From: Pectinophora gossypiella
Taxonomy: Eukaryota > Arthropoda > Insecta > Lepidoptera > Gelechiidae
DNA: 64,000 bases
Direction of reading: 5' to 3'
Assembly: GCF_024362695.1 (NCBI RefSeq)
Contig: NC_065415.1
Span: 5,497,438 to 5,561,437, forward strand
Made by a program: the position numbers and the translations under genes. Positions 28,501 to 40,500 of this stretch are shown in pieces. Numbering within the stretch: the stretch's first letter is position 1; each line of letters starts with the position of its first letter. The notes beneath the pieces were generated by a model that was given only the letters and a program-made list of their open reading frames with translations, was not told the DNA's origin and did not search any database.

Positions 28501-31500
28501 CGTCATTTTCATATCCGTCGAAAAGGAAAGGGACTGATGATTCACAGCTCTTAATTTTAGAAAGAATGAGTAAATGAATGAATAACCCGGGCGAATCAAA
28601 AAGGTACGTCGCTGGTATGCAATCCGTTTGACGTGCTGTCTACTTACTGTGTCGGGTTATAGACTGATGTAAAATTTTTAGACGGTTGGTTTAGATTTGT
28701 GCTTAAAATTGACGTGTGTTCCATAAATTTTATGCTTGTCGATTACCCGTCCCTTTCCTTTTCGGCGGATAAGAAAATGACAGATATAACTTAAAATAAA
28801 ATTAGATGGTATTTACATTTTTAAATTAGCACCATTATGATGATAAATTAGGGAAGTTACCGTTGACATAGAATAAAGAACTACCGACCTCACCCCCTCT
28901 GGGAAGACTCAAGAGGCCAGAGGTCGCTTTAAAGTAAGAACTTTAGTCTTAAATGGCCGTAAGCCACTAAGGAGTAAGGAGAGCGCCCAAATTGTACTGT
29001 ATTCATGTGTTATGTCTAATTGTTGAAATTTAGTTCCGTGCAATAAAGTATATTTGATTTGATTTGATAGCGCGGGCACTGTGGTTCGCGAGAATAAATG
29101 TATGGAGTGTCCAGTGCCGCTGATAATATTGGCAGGAGTTGTGAGCATATGGAGAGTAGCCTTACATATTGAAGCAAACGGTGCGAGAACTTACAATAGG
29201 CATAATACCTACTTGATACGATCTATTGAGTTTTAACAGCTTACCGCCTAAGCACGATCTAGACCTGTTGTGTTCTAAAGTATCCATGATGCGACAAAAG
29301 ATTGCGAAAACTTTCTTTGAGACACAAGTGACTTATTGTCCCTAGTTTGAGAACGTCAAATGTTTGTACCTACCTTACTTAACCTACTTTACTTAATTCT
29401 TAATTTTTATGATTGTAAAAGGGCAAATAACTTAGCCACTATTAGGTGGAGACTTGTAATACGCCTTTAGTTATTGTCTGGTTTTTATTTTAGAATATGT
29501 ATATGGCCGTATGTCTTCCTCAAAACAAATAAATAAATAAAAATAATATTTAATCTGTCTTACCTCCAAGTAGGCCATACGTGATCATCATGACGGTGAC
29601 ACTTTTACTGAAGGTGGATAGCACGAAGGCCGCTGCGGCCACCAGAGACCCTGCCACGCATACCGCGCGGCACCCGAACTTGTTACATAACGCCGATACT
29701 ATCGGACCTGAGAAACAAAAAAAAAACTTAAGACTATACAATTAACCTTAAAAGACCGAGATTTATAAATTAAAAACAATGGGAATGAGAATGGGTTTTA
29801 AAAGGACATTCGGTCTTACAGTTTTAAGATAGTCAGAGGTACAGCAAGTCGCATGATGAACTTAGTACCCGCGCTTAATTTGAACTTTATTCTCTCTTTA
29901 TTTAAGAGCTGAGCTCTTGTCGGTGGAGTAATCGCCATTCCTCTCTTCTTCCCGCCAAAACCTTCACCTCCTGATACGACACGACCTGCACCTTCTCTTT
30001 TATTTGTTTAATAAATGTTCTCCTAGGTCTACCCCTTCCTCTCTTCCCTTCAATTTTGCCTTCTATAATGTTTGAACTTTATTAGTCCAACGTAATAGGT
30101 TCGGAAGAGTCCTATAAAGTAGAGAAAGTTCAAGTAGGTACTGAATAGTTCCCCTATGTTCAATCCAGAGTGGTGAGCGTGCCTAAAACGTCCTTAGCAT
30201 CGAATCAGACATTCGAAGTAACATAGTATCGGAGTAAATAATGGATACCTAATACATCTTATTTGCGTTAAGTAGTCTTATTTGACAGTTTTCAAAAATG
30301 GAAGTGTGAAAATTCATACCTACAATTCTGTATTTGACTGGGTCAATGACAAATAGGCTAGTTTCCAACTAGTCAAATCAGTTACTTTTTACTAAACGCC
30401 AAAACACGAAATTGCTATGGAATCTGTATGAAAAAGCACACTGTGGCGCCATAGAAAAACGTAATAAAATGTCGGACTTATTATTACGTTCTTATTCATT
30501 ATAATTTATAAATAAGTTAAATAAAATGATTTTCGTTAGTTTTAGATCTGTCTTTATTTAGTAATCAGAATTTCATAATTTATATTTATATAGGACCTAA
30601 AATGACAACAATGAAAAAAAAATCCTAATTTCACGAACAGTTTTTCCACACCAAATCAATAGAAAATTTTCTATTTAACCTTTTGTAAAAAGTATCTCAT
30701 TGACTAAGTTGTACAATAGCTTATTCATAACATACCTATAGACGATCTAGCCCTTGTTAACTCTCATAGATATGGATGGATTTTGTAATCGAGTGTGACA
30801 TTGTAATGGTATGTCGAGTGGGTGTGATAAAACGAAGGTAATCTTGCTCCGTATCGAGGTGAATCTCCATGTTTTTATTGACGATATTTTGCGTTTCTTG
30901 CAATATATTTTGCAGGCCAATGACATTTATACCAGACCACAACATAACAATGTAAATACAGCGTATTAAGACATGGCAAAATAATTTAATGACTAAGTTT
31001 GTTTTTCAAATCACACTAATGTATAATTTATAGAGGAATAATATATTACGCTGTTGTTTATGCGTATTCCACATCCATATTACCTCGTGCTACAAGTCTA
31101 CAAACAAGCTGATTGCATGAAGATTGTACGTTAGTACCAAGCATTTGATTACTTGGAAATCTCGTATTCCAGTTCAAGAGACACTTCATTTACCTACCTA
31201 TAATTTATGCACATAATCCTTGGCATAATTTATTTTGCTCATAGAATATAACACACGCATTATATAGCTACCAAAACTCTATAATCACATCTATAGTCTA
31301 ACTATACTATAAACCCCGTATTGGGTTGTCATCTGAAAATAAATAGTAAATTAAATTCGACAACATAGCTGAAGCTAGATGTTAATTATTTGTGCTTCAT
31401 TAACGGACCAATTATTACGAATAAGATACCGTGTCACTGCATAACTTGAGTATGTTATTGTAATTTACGTCAAAAGAGTTTATTTGACTTCATTCATTAT

Positions 31501-34500
31501 TCTGCACCCTAAGATCAATTACACAATGCGAAACATACGCCCCTTAGCGACCAGTCTGTCCCGACTCCCGCCATCCTGAAGAACCCATCATTTATTCTAT
31601 ACATAAATAATCTAATCTAGGAGAACATTGACACGGCGGGAAACTAAGCGGGCGCTACACAAAATTTTCCGTTCATTTTATGGCGGCAGTTAATCAATAG
31701 CTAAGGTTCAATGATCCGGTGCATTGTCTGCACATTTTAGTATTCAGTCTATTTATCAATACACAATGGCATGTGTCGTTTAACGTCATTTCATTTTGTA
31801 TCTTGACGAAAGTAGAGTAAGCCAAATTAGATAAGGCAGTGCTAAATGTTGAAGTTCAAATGCTAGGACCTGTTAGTTGATAACTGTACTTGGGAATTAT
31901 ATTATTTGTGTAATGAGATACTTCCTTTTCAGTCTATTATTAGAACTTCGTAGCTACGTGACACATTATATTATAGATGATCAAATGAACTTCTAAGTGA
32001 AGTTCAATCATTATTATATGAGTCGCTTCATTCTAAGATATAATAAATTTACCAGGAAGTTATTCTTTTTCGTGCGAATGTTGCCATGCAAGTTAAAGAA
32101 ACTACCTGGAAAATTATTATATCTGAAGAACGAAGCGACCAAATATAATAATTAATTAGATTCCCTGCGTTACCATTTTGACGTCATTTCACCTGATATA
32201 ATAGAAATATAATTATCATATAATTATCAGATCTTGTTAAATATAAATTTTCATTTAACAATTAAAACAAGGACAGTATTCATCTGCTGTATAATCCTAG
32301 TTATTTTGAAATAAAACGAGGCTAAAGGTTTAGGAGTAGAACTAGAACCACGAGAAAAGTCTCGTGGTTCTAGTTCCAGGAATTTACCAATTCAACACCA
32401 AACTAAAGAGAGTTTGATTTGTTTCGATTATCATTGGAATTAAATCTTTTAAGTTCTCTAATAAGTAGCAGAGACAGGAGGAGTTGGAGGAGGATGGAAA
32501 GAATAAATTGGACAGAAAGGGTTACTATGAGGCAGTGCTCGTAAGAAAGAGCAAGGGAAAAGAGGCAAATATTGCGAGTTATTGACGACGAAGATGATTG
32601 GACATATAATAAGACACGACGAATTTATTAAAAACATCATAGAAGGGAAGCTACAAAGTGGGGACGGTAAAGACTAAGAAGAGCTTACATGGAACAGATT
32701 AAAAAGAAATCGTGTCTTATAAGGAAGTGAAAGAATTGACCTTTGATACACAATAATGGAGAATGCTTCACCGACAAGAGCGTGGCTCTTAAATTAGTGA
32801 TGAATAAGTTGTTCTCTAACTTTCAACGGTAAGTGTATATTGATATGTTTCACTTTAATTTCAGGTAAGTACTGTTAAGAACATATCTATACCTTCCCTC
32901 ATCTCCCAGCTCTCTATGCCAACGCTACATCCGTAACATCAACTAATGAAATAGAAAACAGAATCCAATCAAACGGATTGATCCGATTTTTGTTCAGCCA
33001 TCCATAAAGCTACTCTCGGGCAGCCAATATAGCATAGCAACAAGGTTTGAAAGGCATTCGAGCAAAGCAAACTAAGTTACAATAACCCTCCTTTTAGCTT
33101 GCCGCAGTCGGCTAAATATGATCCGTGAAGTTCGTCATTACACGTGCTTAGACCATTTACAGTTGCGTGTGGTTTATATAACGTGCAAAATAATGCTGTA
33201 TGTAAACATAATATCAAGTAACAACAACACAAGTCGATGTCACAAAGCTGTGTGTGTAAATAAACTTTCTTTCTTATAAGTATAGAAAATTACTACTAAA
33301 TAAACCTGTGAAATAAACTAATAATCTGTACGTTTTATGAAACATACCTAGTACCATTGATGTATAATAATATGTTACTACGGCCTCTCACGTATATATC
33401 TAAAACTAGATGTCGCGTGGTTCGCTCGCAGCAAGCTGCTCGCGTGTCTTGTTTTCCCGCCATTTTTTTACCGCGATAGAATTTGACCAAGACTTGAATA
33501 AGTCTCGTGAAATCAAAAAAGTTCTAGGTGCTATAGTTTTGCCGAGCCGTAGGGTGTCTCCCTGATGCGGAGCAGTTTTTCAAGATGACATTCCGATCAC
33601 ACCCCTATACATCAATTTTACCTTTGAGACATTTTCTGGAAAAACAAAATTTTGTATGGCGGCCATCTTGTTTTTCGGCCATTTTGTTTTTTTTCACTGG
33701 CGATAAAATTTGACCAAGACTTTAATAGGCTTCGTGAAAACAAAAAAGTTCCAGGTGCGATAGTTTCGCCAGGCTGAAGGGTGTCTCCCTGATGCGGAGC
33801 AGCTTTCGAAGATCGAAAAGTATTTCCATACTCAACATGATGTTTCGATCATATTCCTCATACATCATTTTTACCCCCGAGGCATTTTCGGGAAAAACGA
33901 AAATTTCGTATGGCGGCCATCTTGTTTTTCCGCCATTTTGGTTTTTTTTCACCGGGGATTGAATTTGACCAAGATTTAAATAGGTTTCGTGAAAAAAATA
34001 TTGCTCTAGGTTTTATAGTTTTGCCAGGCCGTAGGGTGTCTCCCTGATGCGGAGCAGTTTTTCAAGATCGAGCAGTACTGAAATACTCAACATGACGATC
34101 CGATCACATCCCTATACATCATTTTTACCCTCGAGGCATTTTCAGGAAAAACGAAAATTTTGTATGGCGGCCATCTTGTTTTTCCGCCATTTTGTTTTTT
34201 TTTCACCAGGGATTGGATTTGACCAAGATTTAAATATGTTTCGCGAAAGAAAAATTGCTCCAGGTTTTATAGTTTTGCCAGGCCGTAGGGTGTCTCCCTG
34301 ATGCGGAGCAGATTTTGAAAATAGAGAAGTGTTTTCATACTCCACAAGACGTTCCGATTACATCTCCATACACAGTTTTTACTCCCGATGCATTTTCTGA
34401 AAAAACAAAATTTTGTATGGCAGCCATCTTGAATTTCCGCCATTTTGATTTTTTTTCACCCACAATAGAATTTGACCAAGATTTAAATAGGTTTTGCGAA

Positions 34501-37500
34501 AAAAAATTTGATCCAGCTATAATAGTTGCGCCAGACCGTAGGGTGTCTCCCTGATGCGGAGCAGTTTTCCAAGATCTGGAAGTTTTCCCATACTCACCGG
34601 GAGGTCCCGATCACTCCCCCCATACATCATTTTCACCCCCCGACACTCCTTCTGGGAGAACAACTATGTCAGTCAGTCAGTCAGTCAGTGGGTTTGTAGC
34701 TATATATAATATAATATAACTAGATGTCGCGTGGTTCGCTCGCAGCAAGCTGCTCGCGTGTCTTGTTTTCCCGCCATTTTTGTACCGCGATAGAATTTGA
34801 CCAAGACTTGAATAGGTCTCGTGAAATCAAAAAAGTTCTAGGTGCTATAGTTTTGCCAGGCCGTAGGGTGCCTCCCTGATGCGGAGCAGTTTTCCAAGAT
34901 GACGTTCCGATCACACCTCAATACATCATTTTTACCTCTGAGACATTTTCTGGAAAAACAAAAATTTGTATGGCGGCCATCTTGTTTTTCCGCCATTTTG
35001 ATTTTTTTTCAACGGCAATTAAATTTGACCAAGATTTAAATAGGTATTGTGAAAACTAAAAAGTTCCACGTGCGATAGTTTTACCAGGCCATAGGGTGTC
35101 TTCCTGATGCGGAGCAGTTTTTCAAGATCGAACAATTTTTCCATACTCAGCTTGACGTTCCGATTACAGCCCTATACATCATTTTTACCCCCGAGGCATT
35201 TCCGGGAAAAACGAAAATTTTGTATGACGGCCATCTTGTTTTTCCGCCATTTTGGTTTTTTTTCACCGGGGATTGGATTTGACCAAGATTTAAATATGTT
35301 TCGCGAAAGAAAAAATTGCTCCAGGTTTTATAGTTTTGCCAGGCCGTAGGGTGTCTCCCTGATGCGGAGCAGTTTTTCAAGATCAAGCAGTATTGAAATA
35401 CTCAACATGACGATCCGATCACATCCCTATACATCATTTTTACCCTCGAGGCATTTTCAGGAAAAACGAAAATTTTGTATGGCGGCCATCTTGTTTTTCC
35501 GCCATTTTGGTTTTTTTTCACCAGGGATTGGATTTGACCAAGATTTAAATAGGTTTGGTGGAAAAAAAAATGTTCCAGGTGCGATAGTTTGGCCAGGCCG
35601 TAGGGTGTCTCCCTGATGCGGAGCAGTTTTCGAAGGTTGAGAAGTATTTTCATACTCAACAATACTTTCCGATTACACTCCCATACACAGTTTTTACCCC
35701 CGAGACATTTTTTGGAAAAACAAAATTTTGTATGGCGGCCATCTTGTTTTTCCGCCATTTTGGTTTTTTTTCACCTTTAATAGAATTTGACCAGGAATTA
35801 AATAGGTTTCGTGAAAAAAGAATCGTTTCAGGTGCGATAGTTTCGCCAGACTGTAGGGTGTCTCCCTGATGCGGAGCAGTTTTCCAAGATCTGAAAGTTT
35901 TCCCATACTCACCGGGAGGTCCCGATCACACCCCCCATACACCATTTTAACCCCCCGACGCTCCTTCTGGGAGAACAATTATGTCAGTGAGTCAGTCAGT
36001 ACATGGGTTTGTAGCTATATATAATATAACTAGATGTCGCGTGGTTCGCTCGCAGCAAGCTGCTCGCGTGTCTTGTTTTCCCGCCATTTTTTTACCGCGA
36101 TAGAATTTGACCAAGACTTAAATAGGTGTCGTGAAATCAAAAAAGTTCTAGGTGCTATAGTTTTGCCAGGCCGTAGGGTGACCCCTGATGCGGAGCAGTT
36201 TTCCAAGATGACGTTCCGATCACACCCCAATACATCATTTTTACCTCGTGAGACATTTTCTGGAAAAACCAAAATTTGTATGGCGGCCATCTTGTTTTTC
36301 GGCCATTTTGTTTTTTTTTCACTGGCGATAAAATTTGACCAAGACTTTAATAGGCTTCGTGAAAACAAAAAAGTTCCAGGTGCGATAGTTTCGCCAGGCT
36401 GTAGGGTGTCTCCCTGATGCGGAGCAGCTTATGAAGATCGAAAAGTATTTCCATACTCAACATGATGTTTCGATCACATTCCTCATACATCATTTTTACC
36501 CCCGAGGCATTTTCGGGAAAAACGAAAATTTTGTATGGCGGCCATCTTGTTTTACCGCCATTTTAGTTTTCTTTCACCGGAGATTGAATTTGACCAAGAT
36601 TTAAATAGATTTCGTGAAAACAAAAAAGTTCCAGGTGCGATAGTTTTGCCAGGCCGTAGGGTGTCTCCCTGATGCGGAGCAGATTTCAAAGATCGAGTAG
36701 TACTTCCATACTCAACATGACATTCCGATTACACCCCCATACATTGTTTTTACCTCTAAGACATTTTTCTGTAAAAACAAAATTTTGTATGGCGGCCATC
36801 TTGTTTTTCCGCCATTTTGGTTTTTTTTCACCGGCGATTGGATTTGACTAAGATTTAAATACGTTGTGCGAAAAAATTATTGTTCCAGGTGCGATAGTTT
36901 TCCCAGGCCGTAGGGTGCCGCCCTGATGAGGAGCAGTTTTTGAAGGTCGGGAAGTATTTCCATACTCAATATGACATTTTGATCTCATCCCTCTTAAATT
37001 TTCGAGAAAAACGAAAATTTTGTATGGCGGCCATCTTGTTTTTCCGCCATTTTGATTTTTTTTCACCCACAATAGAATTTGACCAAGATTTAAATAGGTT
37101 TCGTGAAAAAATTATTGTTCTAGGTGCGATAGTTTTGCCAGGCCTTAGGGTGTCTCCCTGATGCGGAGCAGTTTTCGAAAACCTGGAAGTAAACCCGTAC
37201 TCTACATGACGTTCCGATCAAAACCCTCATAATATTTTTTATCCCAGAGGCATTTTAAGGAAAAACTAAAAATTTGTATGGCGGCCATCTTGTTTTTCCG
37301 CCATTTTGATTTTTTTTCAACGGTGATTGAATTTGACCAAGATTTAAATAGATTTCGTGAAAGAAAATTTGCTCCAGGTTTTATAGTTTTGCCAGGCCGT
37401 AGGGTGTCTCCCTAATGCGGAGCAGTTTTTGAAGATCGAGAAGTATTTCCATACTCAACAAGACGTTCCGATCACACCCCCATACATAATTTTTAGCCCC

Positions 37501-40500
37501 GAGACATTTTCTGTAAAAACAAAATTTTGTATGGCGGCCATCTTGTTTTTCCGCCATTTTGATTTTTTTTTACTCACGATAGAATTTGACCAAGATTTAA
37601 ATAGGTTTTGCGGAAAAAAAATTTATCCAGGTATAATAGTTGCGCCAGACCGTAGGGTGTCTCCCTGATGCGGAGCAGTTTTCCATGATCTGGAAGTTTT
37701 CCCATACTCACCGAGAGATCTAGATCACACCCCCCATACATCATTTTTACCCCCCGACGCTCCTTCTGGGAGAACAACCCTGTCAGTGAGTCAGTGAGTC
37801 AGTCAGTCAGTCAGTCAGTCAGTCAGTGGGTTTGTAGCTTTATATAATATAATATATGTATAAAATGTAGTTTTGAAATTCCACCAAGTTTTAGTTTCAA
37901 ATTCAGCTTTATTCTTTCCTCGCGTTGAGTAGACATACTTCCCTACCTATATATTACGTTTTATAAACCTATGCAACCTTATAAAATAGACGTAATACTG
38001 TTTTATAGAATCAAACGTAAACTGGCACTTATGCAAGTAGCTAATGCATTCGACACATGAATAATGGATTCATGCAGCGGACAACGTGACTAGTATTAGG
38101 TAATAGGAAGTTGTCGATTTTCAGTTCGATCGGAACAAATTGCATCTCAGGATAATTGGCATTTCCCTTCTGACGGTTCCGGTGACGATATTACGATTCG
38201 ACGATTAATTAACCTTTTTTTCATACCTAGTTCATCTTATGCCGAATTTAATGGAGAACTAAGTTACAAGCTTAAAAACTCGTTAATCATAGCTTAACAA
38301 GAGGAATCTATTGAAGTAATTATATAGTGGACTTCAGACGTACCTACTTTATCAAGCTTTTTTTTTGACGTGACTTATTGTAAATTTTCCGCAGATGACA
38401 TTAACTACTTGGCCGGACAAATGGGGAGCGCTGAAGGCTCTCACCCGGTACAACGTTTAAGACTACAGGCCTGAGGGTGCCCAGTTGGGCGCGAACCTCG
38501 GCTCAGGGCGTCGTCTGAGAGGGAATATATTTGAAAGAATTAATCGACCCTAGTAGGTCGATAGCGATAAGCGCTGATTGAGGGAAGTCGTCGACCACTC
38601 CGGCGGGGTCGGTATCGGGATCCTGAAGTGTTTGGTGTCGTGAGCTGATTGGCTACCTCTATGGCTAGAGTAATCGGGTCGTCGGGATCGTATATAACGT
38701 ACTTCGGCTTTATCAAGCAACTGCTACCTACTAACATTATCATAAGCGACTACCTATATTCCCAATCGGATTAGTCAGTAGTACTTCCATCGCAAGACTA
38801 AGTACGCAAGCTTCGACGAGCTTTCTGTTAGACTAACGTTATAGGTGGTGAGCCGTATCGTCGTCTATAATAATCGACTGTGACAGTTAATAACTAACAT
38901 TGGTGCAAGTTCGGTACCGGGGATCGAACCAGCACTTCCCATTTGAGAAGCAATCCGTTTATGCTACCTAACAATTTTATTTTAATATGTAATAAGCTAT
39001 CATACAACAACAAACAATTATCTTAGTAGATATCAACTGTTTGGATGGACCCGCTATATTGACAATTAATTACATAATGAACTAGTTAGAGCTGCACTCA
39101 TATCATAATTATGCCACGTGTAAATATGACATACATAAATTCACGCCTATTTTCCAGCGGGGTAAGCAGAAACGCACGCACGTGGCGCGGCGTAGTGTAG
39201 CGTTTTAGTCTAACAACGCTTCACGTTGGTCTAATAGAAAGCTCGGTTAGGCATGGGCATTAAGTTCATCTCGTGGTGGATGTACCTCTGACTACCATGA
39301 GGTTATGTTAAGCAGGGATATCCTCCTCTCTAAAACTTTGAGTGTAGAAATAACTCACCAGCAGCAAGATAGACTCCGGACAAGAGACTGCCGACCCACG
39401 CGACAGTTCCCTTCCCCTCGCCGAAGAACGTGACCAGCTCGGGGAGGAATATGCCGAAGGTGTAGGCGATGCCGTCCACCACCAGGTTGCACATGAAGGA
39501 GGCGAAGACGACCACCCAGCCATACCCACCGTCGGGGGGCGGGGGGAGGTTGCCATAGTCGTAAGCCTCGTCATCTTCCTCCGCCGCCCCCTCGGCGGTC
39601 AGCCGCGCCGCCTCCTCGCATGACGTTTCACTTTCAGTCTGTAACAAAGATATGTTTGAATTGACTAATTAAAATATTGTATTGTACACGCGTTAAACAG
39701 AGTACTTCGGGACGGAAGGCAAGAGGGAAACCACTATTCTATATTTCCCTAAAAAGTAGCATGGAGAATGCTACAACGACAAGAGCGTGGCTCTTAAATT
39801 AATGATAATAATGATGATTATTGTACAAAGGAGAACAAAAAAAAACAGGAGAAGTCATTCTAGGGCAATAAGGCCCCCGAAGTGTACTGTACTGTATCCA
39901 CGTATTATGTCTGCTTGTTAAAATTAATTTCAGTGCAATAAAGTATTTGATTTGATAACAAGAGACAATTCGACAACATGAGAGACAGAAACTTCCAGTG
40001 GGAACAAAATTGCCTAAAAGTTTTTCATGTTGTTTTAATATTGTATGTATTCTTCCATTAAGGGATATATTGTATGAACCTCAGTTGCCTGAATTTAATT
40101 AATTCATTAATTACAGATACTAAGTACAGTATGACTGCAATAACAAGCTGTTTTATAGCCTACAATTCCTATTTATTTTGGGGTATGCACAGTCGGAAAT
40201 TGTCAGAAGATTAATCTGCAACCACTCTTTGTATTTAGATAGACTAATACTCTTTCCACCTTTGGTACAATGACAAGAATTAATCATTGTTCTCTTAATA
40301 GTCTTTACGAAAGTCTTCATGCCTGGAAACTTTTCCTACCGTTAAAGATTCAGTCCAAACATTTTAGTCCAAATGTCTGAATGTTCCAAGGACAAAACAG
40401 TAATAAAATAAACGTTGTCTGATTTTACATAAAGTTCGATCTTATTCTTAAAATAGACTGTTTGCTTTATACAGTCCCAAGTTTGAAAAAAAATGGTATT

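Larger units (their letters stand above)
15841..29563 (-). other. MCT intron 3 (13.7 kb)
   Basis: GTAAGA donor at 29563 and TTTCAG acceptor at 15841. It holds two MITE family 3 copies (18381-18868), MITEs with gggactttcc ends (19237-19616 and 24773-25160), an RTE fragment (19795-20011), a MITE family 2 copy (20231-20341), repeat G (20540-20805), a LINE fragment (25218-25560), the mariner (27038-28333) and a MITE family 1 copy (28453-28834). I see no gene in 15900-18300, 20810-24770 or 25600-27030. Confidence 0.8.
29708..39358 (-). other. MCT intron 2 (9.7 kb)
   Basis: GTGAGT donor at 39358 and CTCAG acceptor at 29708. Contents: repeat G copy 2 (30330-30610), a perfect hairpin (32339-32376), an RTE fragment (32461-32805), the 254-bp higher-order array (33406-37853), repeat F (38355-38572) and SINE C (38779-38980). 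I see no gene in 30620-32330 or 37860-38350. Confidence 0.8.

Noticed and set aside
32339..32376. Rho-independent-type terminator
   Set aside because: This is a eukaryotic intron, with no U-run after the stem and no gene ending nearby.
34047..37668. Recurring 70-127 codon open frames with similar translations (MRSSFSRSS..., ...DLNMFRERK...)
   Set aside because: They recur because the 254-bp monomer recurs. Frames differ between monomers, there is no known domain, and stops fall at unequal positions, so they are not treated as genes.
33406..37853. Helitron interpretation of the higher-order units
   Set aside because: The minus-strand end reads CTAG followed by T, as at lepidopteran Helitron 3' ends, and a small hairpin is near. 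I could not find a TC-type 5' end or any RepHel coding region, so the call is not supported.
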